Shown: piece by piece, positions 48,745 through 57,288 of the stretch
Layout of the letters: every line of letters starts with the position of its first letter
How positions within the stretch are numbered: position 1 is the first letter of the stretch
Source of the DNA: Stenotrophomonas beteli
Lineage (GTDB): Bacteria > Pseudomonadota > Gammaproteobacteria > Xanthomonadales > Xanthomonadaceae
Assembly (NCBI RefSeq): GCF_001431665.1
Contig: NZ_LLXV01000049.1
Location: 1 to 64,000, forward strand
DNA: 64,000 bases
Direction: 5' to 3'
Program-made: the position numbers and the translations under genes
Notes under the pieces: generated by a model
What the model was told of the DNA's origin: nothing
The model's input: the letters and a program-made list of their open reading frames with translations, nothing else
The model's database searches: none

Positions 48745-49644
48745 ATGCGTCAACTCTCGCTGGCCGATCGTGGCCAAACCGTCTCCCTGGACCGCGCGCT
48801 CGACGATGCCGCGCCGACCTGCCTGGGCGTGGCCCGGCTGGGCAGCCTGCAGACCGCCGGCACCAGCTTCACTGTCTGGATGCAGGTGCGGGGCAGTTCG
48901 TGGGTCGAGGCCAAGGAAGGACGCTTCCGCCTGCGCCAGGGCGAGTGGATTGCCTTCGAGAAGGAATCACGCCCGTTGGTGCAGGCCGGTCGCAATGGGC
49001 TGTGCATCGGCCTGAACCTGAACGTCGAGGCGCTTCGGGTGCTGGCCGAGATGGCCGACTGCGGTCTGTATGCCGGTCGCGGCCGCATGAACCGCGGTGA
49101 TGCCCGCGTTGCGCTGCGGCTGTGGCGCGATGCGCTGGCCAGCGGCATGCCGGCACAGGCACTGCGCCCGTTGCTGCTGCATCTGGCAGGCCTGCAGCGC
49201 GGCCTGGCCGACAACGTGCAGCGTTGCCCGGGGCGCTCGCGCAGCCGCAAGCGGCAGGTGTTCGGCCGCATGCAGCGCGCCCGCCTGTACCTGGAGGGCA
49301 ACAGCCACCGCGTGGTGCGCATCGGCGAACTGGCCGAGCTGACCAACTTCTCCAGCTGGTATCTCTCCAAGACGTTCCAGAGCCTGTACGAGGAAAGCCC
49401 GCAGTCGCTATCGGCACGGTTGCGCCTTGAGCGCGCCGCCGATCTGCTGCGTGACACCGACATGATGGTCGGTGAGGTCGCCGCCGCCAGCGGTTTCGAC
49501 AACTGCTGCAGCTTCGCGCGTGCGTTCCGCGCCCGCTACGGCCAGTCCGCATCGCGCTTCAGGGAGAACGGCGGCTTGCTCCCGCCACAATCTGCAAAGT
49601 CTCTGGTTGGTTCGCGCAAATACAGCGCTGCAACGCAATCGTAA
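48745..49644 (+). CDS. AraC-family transcriptional regulator
   Basis: This 299-residue regulator has a C-terminal double helix-turn-helix (about residues 190-285), with RIGELAELTNFSSWYLSKTF and MVGEVAAASGFDNCCSFARA. The N-terminal half is cupin-like (FRLRQGEWIAFEKESRPLVQ) and presumably senses a ligand. It lies between the propeller regulator and a TonB receptor, 49 bases before the receptor gene start, so it may regulate the receptor. The ATG at 48745 is the first in frame. The ligand is unknown. Confidence 0.88.
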   Translation: MRQLSLADRGQTVSLDRALDDAAPTCLGVARLGSLQTAGTSFTVWMQVRGSSWVEAKEGRFRLRQGEWIAFEKESRPLVQAGRNGLCIGLNLNVEALRVLAEMADCGLYAGRGRMNRGDARVALRLWRDALASGMPAQALRPLLLHLAGLQRGLADNVQRCPGRSRSRKRQVFGRMQRARLYLEGNSHRVVRIGELAELTNFSSWYLSKTFQSLYEESPQSLSARLRLERAADLLRDTDMMVGEVAAASGFDNCCSFARAFRARYGQSASRFRENGGLLPPQSAKSLVGSRKYSAATQS

Positions 49645-49693
49645 CGTGCTGGGGTGTTTTAACACGCTGCTAACACGTACCTTGGAGAGATTG

Positions 49694-52543
49694 ATGAACG
49701 TTCGTAATCCCGCAGTGCGGTTCGGCTTGCTGCCGGCCGGCATTGCGCTGGCGCTGGCGCCGGCCTTTGCTTCCGCCCAGGAAGCAAAGGGCACCACCGA
49801 TCTGGACCGCATTTCGGTCACCGGCTCGCGCATCCGCGGCGCCTCGGTGGAAACCCAGCAGCCGATCCTGACGATGACCCGTGAATCCCTGGAAAAGCAG
49901 GGCTTCTCGAGCGTCGCCGACGTGCTGAACAACCTGACCTCGGCCGGCTCCCCGGCCATCTCGCGTTCGGAGTCGCTGGCTTCGGGCGAGAACGTGGGCG
50001 GCTACTACGTCGACATCCGCAACCTGGGCGCTGAGCGCACCCTGGTGCTGATGAACGGCAAGCGCCTGGGCGCTTCGACCTCGGGCCTGCAGGACCTGAG
50101 CCAGATCCCGATGTCGGCCGTTGAGCGCATCGAGATCCTGAAGGATGGCGCTTCGTCGATCTACGGTTCCGACGCCATCGCCGGCGTGGTCAACGTGATC
50201 ACCCGCAAGAACTTCGACGGCGGCGAAGCCAATGTCTACGTCGGCCAGTACGGCAAGGGCGACGGCGACACCGAAACCTATTCGATGACCCTCGGTGCCC
50301 GCGGCGAGCGCGGCAGCCTGACCCTGTCGGCCGAGTACTCGAAGCAGGATCCGGTGTGGGCCAAGGACCGCTGGTACAGCCGTGACGGCTCGCTGGGTCC
50401 GAACTCGACCTCGGCTGACTGGAGCCCGATCAGCCAGAACGGCAGCTGGTGCAACCCGAAGCTGTACGACTGCACCAAGTCGAGCGCCGTGTGGCAGACC
50501 CTGAACCCGGGTGGCAATCCGAAGAACCCGAACGACTACCACGCGATCACCGAAGACGAGTTCGCCAACTCGAACGAGCAGATGACCCTGCTCACCGGTG
50601 TGAAGCGCAAGTCGGTCTACATCAACGGCACCTACGACTTCACCGATTCGATCAGCCTGAACACCGACGTGCTCTACAACGAGCGCAAGACGTTCCAGCA
50701 GATTGCCGGTTACCCGTACCAGTCCGCTTCCAACTCGATCAAGACCCCGTTGTCGGCCGCCAGCGCCTTCAACCCGGTCGGCCAGGACGTCAGCTTCCGT
50801 CGTCGCCTGTGGGAAGTGCCGCGTACCACTGACAGCCAGCTGAAGACCCTGCGCTTCGCTCCGACCCTGACCGGCTTCTTCGAGCTCGGCGGCAAGACCT
50901 TCGATTGGGATGTCGGCGCGCTGTGGAACCGCAATGAGTCGATCAAGAGCAACCGTGGTGACATGAGCCTGATCGGCGCGCGTCAGGCCCTGGGCCCGTC
51001 GTTCATCGATGCCGGCGGCGTTGCCCGCTGCGGCACCGCGGCCAGCCCGATCCTGGGCGACTGCCGCCCGTGGAACCCGCTGCTGCCGTACGGCGTTGAT
51101 GGCCAGGGCTCGCTGGCGAACCAGGAGCTGCAGGACTTCCTGTTCCCGACCTTCACCACCCGTGGCGTCACCAAGACCACCAGCTTCACCGCCAACCTGT
51201 CCGGTGCCATCGTGACCCTGCCGGCCGGTGACCTGGGCTTCGCCCTGGGCGTCGAGCACCGCAAGGAAGAAGGCAGCTACGTGCCGGACGCCTTCGCGCA
51301 GTCGGGCCAGTCCACCGGCCTGGGCCAGAAGCCGACCCGCGGCGAATACGATCTGAACGAGGTCTACCTCGAACTGAACGTGCCGCTGCTGGCCGACATG
51401 GCCTTCGCCAAGGAACTGACCTTGAACGTTGCCAGCCGTTATTCGGACTACAGCAACTTCGGTGGCACCACCAACAGCAAGTTCGGCCTGACCTGGCGTC
51501 CGCTGGATGAACTGCTGGTCCGCGGCACCTACGCCGAGGGCTTCCGCGCTCCGACCATCAGCGACCTGTACGGTGGCCTGAGCTCGAGCTTCGAGTCGTA
51601 CATCGATCCGTGCGGCGTGAAGGCTCCGGGCAGCGTTGCGGGCAATGCCGCGTGCTCCGGCGCGGGCGTGCCGGCCAACTACGTGCAGCTGGGCCAGGCG
51701 GGCAAGGAGTGCTCGACGCTGCCGTGCCAGTCGGGTGACCAGTTCATTTCGGGTGCCAACCCGAACCTGAAGCCGGAAACCTCCAAGAGCACCACCTTCG
51801 GCCTGGTGTGGAGCCCGCGCTGGGTGCAGGGCCTGGACGTCTCGCTGGATTGGTACAAGTACGAAATCAGCGACATGATCATCGCTGACAGCGTCGACCG
51901 CATCCTGCGTGACTGCTACGTGCTGGGCAACTCCGAGCGTTGCTCGAGCGTGACCCGTGCGGCTGACGGCCACGTCAGTGCGATCACCTACGGCACCGCC
52001 AACCTCGGCAAGATGGAAACCGAAGGTTACGACCTGGGCATCAAGTACCGCCTGCCGGAACTGGCCATCGGTCAGTTCAACATCGACTGGACCACCAGCT
52101 ACACCTCCAAGTACGACGAGCAGCGCCAGAACAGCGACGGCGACAACATCATGGTTGGCCGCGTCAGCGAGCCGGGCCTGTTCCGCGTCCGTTCGAACCT
52201 GGGCGTCAACTGGCAGTACGGCGATTTCGGTGTGAACTACACCGCTCGCTACTACTCCGGCATGAAGGAAAGCTGCATCTCGCTGGATGACGGCTGGTGC
52301 GATGCGCCGAACCACATGGCCAACGGCGAGACCGATCCGCTGCGTCACACCGGCTCCAACACCTTCCACGACCTGCAGGTCAGCTGGAAGGCTCCGTGGG
52401 ATGCGACCATCGCCCTGGGCGCGAACAACGTGTTCGACCACAAGGGTTCGCTGCAGTACTCGGCTCCGAACTCGGCGTTCGCCTACTACGGCGGCTTCGA
52501 TGTGGGTCGCTTCCTGTACATGAAGTACACCCAGCGCTTCTGA
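49694..52543 (+). CDS. TonB-dependent outer-membrane receptor
   Basis: This 949-residue receptor has a signal peptide (MNVRNPAVRFGLLPAGIALA), a TonB-box-like segment with LDRISVTGSRIRG, and a plug (FSSVADVLNNL, VLMNGKRLGASTSGLQDL, GSDAIAGVVNVITRKNF). A large barrel ends in Phe (MKYTQRF). There is no STN signalling domain, so it is not a FecA-type transducer. It resembles the peptide/carbohydrate-type receptors abundant in Xanthomonadaceae; the substrate is unknown. Preference for the ATG at 49694 rests on the signal peptide. A strong terminator follows. Confidence 0.92.
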   Translation: MNVRNPAVRFGLLPAGIALALAPAFASAQEAKGTTDLDRISVTGSRIRGASVETQQPILTMTRESLEKQGFSSVADVLNNLTSAGSPAISRSESLASGENVGGYYVDIRNLGAERTLVLMNGKRLGASTSGLQDLSQIPMSAVERIEILKDGASSIYGSDAIAGVVNVITRKNFDGGEANVYVGQYGKGDGDTETYSMTLGARGERGSLTLSAEYSKQDPVWAKDRWYSRDGSLGPNSTSADWSPISQNGSWCNPKLYDCTKSSAVWQTLNPGGNPKNPNDYHAITEDEFANSNEQMTLLTGVKRKSVYINGTYDFTDSISLNTDVLYNERKTFQQIAGYPYQSASNSIKTPLSAASAFNPVGQDVSFRRRLWEVPRTTDSQLKTLRFAPTLTGFFELGGKTFDWDVGALWNRNESIKSNRGDMSLIGARQALGPSFIDAGGVARCGTAASPILGDCRPWNPLLPYGVDGQGSLANQELQDFLFPTFTTRGVTKTTSFTANLSGAIVTLPAGDLGFALGVEHRKEEGSYVPDAFAQSGQSTGLGQKPTRGEYDLNEVYLELNVPLLADMAFAKELTLNVASRYSDYSNFGGTTNSKFGLTWRPLDELLVRGTYAEGFRAPTISDLYGGLSSSFESYIDPCGVKAPGSVAGNAACSGAGVPANYVQLGQAGKECSTLPCQSGDQFISGANPNLKPETSKSTTFGLVWSPRWVQGLDVSLDWYKYEISDMIIADSVDRILRDCYVLGNSERCSSVTRAADGHVSAITYGTANLGKMETEGYDLGIKYRLPELAIGQFNIDWTTSYTSKYDEQRQNSDGDNIMVGRVSEPGLFRVRSNLGVNWQYGDFGVNYTARYYSGMKESCISLDDGWCDAPNHMANGETDPLRHTGSNTFHDLQVSWKAPWDATIALGANNVFDHKGSLQYSAPNSAFAYYGGFDVGRFLYMKYTQRF

Positions 52544-52570
52544 TCCATCGAAGTGCGGTAGCAACACGAG

Positions 52571-52604
52571 GAGGGCGGGCCGCAAGGTCCGCCCTCTTTC
52601 TTTT
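52571..52604 (+). terminator. intrinsic terminator of the TonB receptor gene
   Basis: GAGGGCGG and CCGCCCTC arms with an inner GCC/GGT extension and GCAA loop are followed by TTTCTTTT, 27 bases past the receptor stop. Confidence 0.9.
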
Positions 52605-52628
52605 GCAGGAACGCACGTGCGCGGACCA

Positions 52629-52659
52629 CAAAAAAGGGCGCACCCGGTGGGTGCGCCCT
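52629..52659 (-). terminator. intrinsic terminator of the HDOD gene
   Basis: GGGCGCACCC and GGGTGCGCCC form a 10-bp stem with a GGT loop. Six A on the plus strand give a T-run for leftward transcripts. It lies about 30 bases past the HDOD stop and back-to-back with the preceding terminator. Confidence 0.9.
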
Positions 52660-52688
52660 GCGATTGTCCGTGCGGGTTGGTTCGCCGC

Positions 52689-53810
52689 TCAGGCGTCGCT
52701 TGGCACCAGGCCCATCAGTGCGTTGGCATGCTCGCGCCATTGCGGCAGCCGGTTCAGTACACCTGCGCGCTGCAGGTAGTCCTCATCCACCGGATCGCCG
52801 TTGACCAGCGCCAGGGCCACGTGCACCGCGCCGGTCACCCAGAAGCTGCGCGTGTTGGCGCGCTGCGGCTGCAGATGGAACGCCACCGCTTCGATGATCG
52901 GCATCGGCAGGCCCCACAGGCCCAGCAGGTAGGCGCCGGCCTCGGCGTGACCGGGGCGGGTATCGCCGGCCAGCGCCGGTTCGCTGCGCTCGTTGCGCAC
53001 GCCCGGCAGCAGCAGGCCGATGTCGGCCAGCAGTGCGGCGGTCGCGCCCAGCTCGGCGCTGGATTCGGGCAGCAGCCGTGCCGCCAGCCGCGAGGCGAGC
53101 AGGGCGCGCTGCTGCAGCGAGTTGCGCTCGGCCGCCGACAATGTCGGTGCCGAGAATACTTCGCTGGCCAGCACCAGGTCGCGCAGCGTGGACAGGCCCA
53201 GGCGCGTCACCGCAGTGCGCAGGTCGGCGATGGTGCGGCCCTGGCTGAAGAACGCCGAATTGGACAGCTGCAGCACCTTGGCCGCGATCGCCGGATCGGC
53301 AGCGACCAGCTTGGCCACGTCGGCGCTGTCGGCATCGTCGTCATGTTCCAGTGCCTGGGTCAGGCTCAGGTACAGGTGCGGCGGCGAGGGCAGCTTTTCG
53401 ATGCGGCCGATGGCATCGCGCAGCCGCGGGCTGTCCAGCACCTCGCGCAGCTCTTCCAGGCTGGTCAGTGCTTCCAGCAGTACTTCCGGCGCCAGTGGCA
53501 GCGGCAGGAAGCGGTGGGCGACGCCGATCAGGCGCGCCGGCGGTGGCCGGTTGCCATGCTGGGCATCGATCAGCGCGATGCGGATGGTCTCCGGGCGCAA
53601 GGTCCGGATCTGGCCCAGCAGCGTGGTGGCATTGAGATCGGGCAACTGCGGGCAGACGATCACCGCGTCCACGCCCTGCGCAGCCACCACGCTCATCGCG
53701 CTGTGGCCATCGGTGGCGGTCAGCGGTTGCCAGTCTTCCCCAAGATCGGCAATGAATTCGGTCAGCTCAGCCGGCAGGCTGGCTGCATCCCCAACAAGCA
53801 GAATACGCAC
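52689..53810 (-). CDS. HDOD-domain protein with degenerate receiver domain
   Basis: This 373-residue cytoplasmic protein has a receiver-like N-terminal domain (about 1-125: VRILLVGDAASLPAELTEFI). In place of the phospho-accepting Asp it has VIVCPQLPDLN, so it is probably not phosphorylated. An HDOD domain follows (about 150-350), with VAADPAIAAKVLQLSNSAFF and AVTRLGLSTLRDLV. HDOD proteins act in signalling without known catalysis. GTG at 53810 is chosen because GGGGAA precedes it and the receiver begins at once; an upstream ATG at 53867 adds an unlikely basic tail. Confidence 0.85.
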   Translation of the reverse strand: MRILLVGDAASLPAELTEFIADLGEDWQPLTATDGHSAMSVVAAQGVDAVIVCPQLPDLNATTLLGQIRTLRPETIRIALIDAQHGNRPPPARLIGVAHRFLPLPLAPEVLLEALTSLEELREVLDSPRLRDAIGRIEKLPSPPHLYLSLTQALEHDDDADSADVAKLVAADPAIAAKVLQLSNSAFFSQGRTIADLRTAVTRLGLSTLRDLVLASEVFSAPTLSAAERNSLQQRALLASRLAARLLPESSAELGATAALLADIGLLLPGVRNERSEPALAGDTRPGHAEAGAYLLGLWGLPMPIIEAVAFHLQPQRANTRSFWVTGAVHVALALVNGDPVDEDYLQRAGVLNRLPQWREHANALMGLVPSDA

Positions 53811-53921
53811 GACACATTCCCCTGGCTGTCTCGACGATGGATGTCGACGACGTGTGAAGTGACGCAATTTACCTAATACGGCGGCAAGAGTGATATGCCG
53901 TCGTCATGAAACGTGACCCGC

Positions 53922-53950
53922 ATCGCTCCGGCAGGGCCTGCCGGAGCGAT
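53922..53950 (-). terminator. 13-bp perfect hairpin after ppa
   Basis: ATCGCTCCGGCAG and CTGCCGGAGCGAT surround GGC, 12 bases beyond the ppa stop. The minus-strand continuation is not T-rich, so it may be a weak or Rho-assisted terminator. Confidence 0.55.
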
Positions 53951-53961
53951 CCGGTTCAGGC

Positions 53962-54498
53962 TCAGGCCTTGCTGTCCAGATGGCGCTGGTGCGCCTCGAC
54001 CAGGATCTGCTTGGCCTCGGCGGCGCCGCCCCAGCCATCGAGCTTCACCCACTTGCCCTTTTCCAGGTCCTTGTAGTGCTCGAAGAAGTGGCCGATGCGC
54101 TCCAGCCAGTGGCTGGAGACCTGGGCGATGTCTTCGACATGGGCGTAGCCACTGAAGATCTTCGACACCGGCACCGCCAGGATCTTCTCGTCGCTGCCGG
54201 CCTCGTCGCTCATCTTCAGCACGCCGACCGGGCGGCAGCGCACCACCGAACCCGGCACCAGCGGCAGCGGCAGCACCACCAGCACGTCGGCCGGGTCACC
54301 GTCGCCACACAGGGTGCTCGGCACGTAGCCGTAGTTGCACGGGTAGCGCATCGGGGTGGACAGGATGCGGTCGACGAAGATCGCGCCGGTTTCCTTGTCC
54401 ACTTCGTACTTCACCGGCTCCGAGTCCTTCGGGATCTCGATGATGACGTTGATTTCTTCCGGCGGGTTCTTGCCGGGCGAGACGAGTTCCAGACCCAT
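53962..54498 (-). CDS. ppa: soluble inorganic pyrophosphatase
   Basis: This 178-residue family I enzyme hydrolyses pyrophosphate in the cytoplasm. It contains INVIIEIPKDSEPVKYEVDK, MRYPCNYGYVPSTLCGDGDP and ADVLVVLPLPLVPGSVV, with the metal-binding Asp set in DGDPADVLV and later EAGSDEKILAV. Length matches E. coli Ppa (176). The ATG at 54498 (MGLELVSPG) is preferred to a much longer open frame upstream without similarity. It is monocistronic. Confidence 0.97.
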   Translation of the reverse strand: MGLELVSPGKNPPEEINVIIEIPKDSEPVKYEVDKETGAIFVDRILSTPMRYPCNYGYVPSTLCGDGDPADVLVVLPLPLVPGSVVRCRPVGVLKMSDEAGSDEKILAVPVSKIFSGYAHVEDIAQVSSHWLERIGHFFEHYKDLEKGKWVKLDGWGGAAEAKQILVEAHQRHLDSKA

Positions 54499-54682
54499 GG
54501 GGTACTCCAGGTGGGGATATAGACGGATAGCCCCCCATTTTATGCCTTTGCCGGGCGCCGTGCAGGGTAGGGCGGCGCCGACCTGCGCGGCCGCCTCCGG
54601 CGGAGCGGGCGGGGCGGGGTTTCCCGATGGGTTCGACCCGGTCCCTGCGGCAGGCTGGACGTCCTTGCCAAGGAGCCTTGCC

Positions 54683-55174
54683 ATGAACTGGAACCGCTTG
54701 GGCTGTTGGGCCTTGCTGCTGCTGGCGCCGTTGCCTGCGCTTGCGCGCGGGGCGCATGTCAATCTGATCGACTATCCCTCCGACGAGGCCGGATGGGACC
54801 GCGCCTTTGCACTGGAGGACGCGGTCGCCGGTGAATTCGCCGCGTGGTGTGCCGACACCTTGTGCGAAGGCGATTACAGCAACTACCGGGTGATGGAGTT
54901 CCGCTGCGCCGTGCTCGCCCACCGGGGCACCGTGCAGCGCTGTGTCTGGGTGGTGGCCGCCAGCGAGCTGGAGGTGCAGCCCGATACGGGACACGTGCGG
55001 GTCGACAACGGCAGCTGGGTCTGCCCGGTTGAAATGCAGCCCGGGGTGCCCGTTGAAGCGTTCTATGCCTCTCTGGAAGCGCCGGGCGGCCTGACCGCGC
55101 CTCTGCCCGGGCTCGACCATGGCCTGTTCGATGGGCTGCCTGACTGCCTGCGCACGCAGGGGAGGGTGGGCTGA
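54683..55174 (+). CDS. cysteine-rich secreted protein, first of a tandem pair
   Basis: This 163-residue exported protein has a signal peptide (MNWNRLGCWALLLLAPLPAL). The mature part has conserved Cys in WCADTLCEGDYSNYRV, EFRCAVL, QRCVWVVAAS and WVCPVEMQPG, suggesting two or three disulfides. It is about as long as the next gene and aligns with it through the whole Cys pattern, so they are tandem duplicates. AAGGAG lies eight bases before ATG 54683. The stop shares one base with the next start (TGATG). I recognise no named family. It precedes the ECF sigma gene by about 580 bases. Confidence 0.75.
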   Translation: MNWNRLGCWALLLLAPLPALARGAHVNLIDYPSDEAGWDRAFALEDAVAGEFAAWCADTLCEGDYSNYRVMEFRCAVLAHRGTVQRCVWVVAASELEVQPDTGHVRVDNGSWVCPVEMQPGVPVEAFYASLEAPGGLTAPLPGLDHGLFDGLPDCLRTQGRVG

Positions 55175-55665
55175 TGGGCGGCTTCCGTGCAGGTGGGCTG
55201 ATGTGTGGCGCGCTGTTGGGCGGCGTGCTGTGCGCCAGTGCCGCGCAGGCCGCCCCTGTGTTCGTCGACGCGCGCGATTACACCGGCCCGGGCGGCGGCC
55301 ACGAGCGCTTCCTGGCCGCCGAGCGGCAACTGGTACGCGGCTTTGACGCGGTCTGTGGCGATACGTTCTGCGAGGGGCAGTACATCAATCTGTGGGCCAT
55401 GCGCCTGCGCTGTTCCGTGGAACGGGCCACGGGTGTGGTGGCCCAGTGTGTGTGGACCTTCGCCGGCAGCGACACCCGGGTACACACCAGTGGCCTGATC
55501 ACGGTCGACCGTGGGCGCTTCGCCTGTGTGCTGCCGCTGGCGCCGGGAACACGCCTGGAAGCACTGCTGCAGGCGTGGGAAACAGGGGACGGCCACGACG
55601 CATTGCGCGCGCCACTGCCCGGAACGACGGGCAATACCTACGACGCGCTGGTCGATTGCCTGTAG
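55174..55665 (+). CDS. cysteine-rich secreted protein, second of the pair
   Basis: This 163-residue exported protein has a signal peptide (FRAGGLMCGALLGGVLCASA, cleaved near AQAAPVF). It shares with its neighbour VCGDTFCEGQYINLW, RLRCSVE, AQCVWTFAGSD, VDRGRFACVLPLAPG and the final DCL. Identity between the copies is moderate, so the duplication is not recent. Translation is coupled to the first copy by a one-base overlap. The role is unknown; periplasmic location and conserved disulfides suggest a structural or inhibitor-like protein. Confidence 0.75.
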   Translation: MGGFRAGGLMCGALLGGVLCASAAQAAPVFVDARDYTGPGGGHERFLAAERQLVRGFDAVCGDTFCEGQYINLWAMRLRCSVERATGVVAQCVWTFAGSDTRVHTSGLITVDRGRFACVLPLAPGTRLEALLQAWETGDGHDALRAPLPGTTGNTYDALVDCL

Positions 55666-55676
55666 CCAGTGGAATC

Positions 55677-55701
55677 AATGCGAACGTGACGGATTCGCAT
55701 T
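55677..55701. promoter_or_regulatory. Fur-box-like inverted repeat before the ECF sigma gene
   Basis: AATGCGAA (55677-55684) and TTCGCATT (55694-55701) are perfect inverted octamers nine bases apart. TTCGCATT is a common Fur half-site; the usual spacing is about three, so here it is longer by six, one Fur hexamer. It ends 49 bases before the sigma gene, in keeping with iron control of a heme-uptake regulon. Confidence 0.5.
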
Positions 55702-55750
55702 TACGGAGTAGCATGCGCGGCGCCTTCCGTCTGTCGTCCCGGCTCCGCGC

Positions 55751-56251
55751 ATGTCCTCCAATGCCGTCACTCTTACCGAACTGCTGATCCGCGAGCGGCC
55801 GGCATTGCTGCGCCGGGTGCAGCGCATCCTGGGCGGCGACAACGGCGCCGAGGACGTGATCCAGGCGGTCTGGTTCAAGGCCCGTGGGGTCGATGACAGC
55901 CAGGCGATCGACAATCCGCGGGCCTATCTGTATCGGCTGGCCGCCAACCTGGCCACCGACCACGGCCGTGAATCGACCCGCCGCAACCGGCTGCTGGCTG
56001 ATCACTACCTGTGGGGGCCGGACGAGGTGATCTCCACCGAGGAGCAGGTGATGGCACAGGACGAGCTGCAGCGGGTGCTCGATGCGGCCGGTCATCTGCC
56101 GGAGCCGACCCGCACCATCTTCCGGCTCAACCGCCTGCAGGGCCTGACCCAGGCCGAGATCGCACACCGCTTGGGGGTGTCGGTGACCACGATCGAAAAC
56201 CACGTGCGCAGCGCGCTGCAACGACTGGCGTGGGCGCGCAGCGGCCGATGA
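55751..56251 (+). CDS. FecI-like ECF sigma factor
   Basis: This 166-residue extracytoplasmic-function sigma factor has region 2 (about 12-75: LLRRVQRILGGDNGAEDVIQ, NPRAYLYRLAANLATDHGRE) and region 4 (about 105-160: LPEPTRTIFRLNRLQGLTQA, LGVSVTTIENHVRSALQRLA). It is followed by a fecR-type gene and an STN-containing receptor, the three parts of a cell-surface signalling unit. The sigma is expected to transcribe the receptor gene when heme or an iron chelate binds. The start at ATG 55751 is 49 bases after a Fur-like dyad. Confidence 0.92.
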   Translation: MSSNAVTLTELLIRERPALLRRVQRILGGDNGAEDVIQAVWFKARGVDDSQAIDNPRAYLYRLAANLATDHGRESTRRNRLLADHYLWGPDEVISTEEQVMAQDELQRVLDAAGHLPEPTRTIFRLNRLQGLTQAEIAHRLGVSVTTIENHVRSALQRLAWARSGR

Positions 56252-56355
56252 TCACGTCGCCTTGGGAGCGTTCGCCGCTGCAACGTCTTGATCACTGGAC
56301 CGTGGATGCGGTCTAGTTCCCCCGCCCGCGCTTGAATGCGCCTGTCTGCCAGCCG

Positions 56356-57288
56356 ATGAGCCCGCCGAACATGCTGCCCGCCGCCAATGACGATGCCCTG
56401 GCCGAACAGGCCCGGGGCTGGATCGCGTGGTTGGCCTCGGGTGACCACAGCGATGCGCGCATGCAGGCGTTCGAGCGCTGGCTGGCACAGCCGGGCCACC
56501 GCCGCGCGTTCGAGCACGAGCGCGCGCTGTGGCGCAGTGTCGGGCCGCGCCCGCAGGTCACGCCGGTCGAACGCTGCCGGCCACGGCAGCTGCGCTGGGC
56601 CATGGCCGCAGCGGCGGCACTGGCGACGCTGGTTGCCTGGCCCGAGGCCTGGTTGCGTCTGCAGGCCGACCATCGCAGCACGCATGTCGTGCAGAGCGTG
56701 CAACTGCCCGATGGCAGTCGCGCGGTGCTGGATGCGGACAGCGCGATTGCCGTGCGCTTCGATGCACATGCACGCGAGATCGAGCTGCTGCGGGGGCGTG
56801 CCTGGTTTGACGTCACTGCCGATGCACAGCGGCCTTTCAGCGTGCATGCGGGCAACGGCGTGGTCGAGGACATCTCGACCGCGTTCTCCGTCGCGCGCGG
56901 CGATGACCGGGTGGAAACCCAGGTCGGGCAGGGCAGGGTGCGTGTGGCCAGCCCGGCCGATGGCGGTTGGACCTACCTGAAGGCGGGCCAGCGTGCGGCC
57001 TATGGCGAGCACAGCGGAGTGACACGCCTGGCCGGTGTGGCGGCCGACAGCGTGGGGGCGTGGCGCCAGGGCGAGCTGCTGCTGGATCAGGCCAGCGTCG
57101 CCGATGCCGTGCAATGGGTGGGGCGCTATCGCGCCGGCCCGACCTTCGTGCGCGGTGACCTGTCGCGGCTGCCCGCAGTGAGTGCCGCATTGCGCATCGA
57201 TCGCCCGGAGCAGGCGCTGAATGCGTTGGCGGCAACAGCAGGTCTTCGGGTTACCCGTCTTCCATTCGGCGTCGCCATCGTGCAGTAG
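56356..57288 (+). CDS. FecR-family transmembrane anti-sigma/regulator
   Basis: This 310-residue inner-membrane protein has an N-terminal DUF4880 sigma-binding domain (RGWIAWLASGDHSDARMQAF, HRRAFEHERALWRSVG). One membrane segment follows (WAMAAAAALATLVAWPEAW), then a periplasmic FecR domain (VQLPDGSRAVLDADSAIAVRF-like, RPFSVHAGNGVVEDISTAFS) and a C-terminal receptor-contact region. It relays receptor occupancy to the sigma factor. The start is uncertain: ATG 56356 is used, but TTG 56332 and ATG 56371 are in frame. The stop TAG is formed by the GTAG of a SMAG repeat. Confidence 0.9.
   Translation: MSPPNMLPAANDDALAEQARGWIAWLASGDHSDARMQAFERWLAQPGHRRAFEHERALWRSVGPRPQVTPVERCRPRQLRWAMAAAAALATLVAWPEAWLRLQADHRSTHVVQSVQLPDGSRAVLDADSAIAVRFDAHAREIELLRGRAWFDVTADAQRPFSVHAGNGVVEDISTAFSVARGDDRVETQVGQGRVRVASPADGGWTYLKAGQRAAYGEHSGVTRLAGVAADSVGAWRQGELLLDQASVADAVQWVGRYRAGPTFVRGDLSRLPAVSAALRIDRPEQALNALAATAGLRVTRLPFGVAIVQ

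Noticed and set aside
46110..48746. Leftward open frame of about 880 codons opposite the propeller regulator
   Set aside because: Antisense shadow of a gene with clear DNA-binding and propeller repeats. Only its last part, beyond the gene, was kept as a weak small-ORF idea.
49670..52585. Leftward open frame of about 970 codons opposite the TonB receptor
   Set aside because: Antisense shadow; no signal peptide or domain on that strand.
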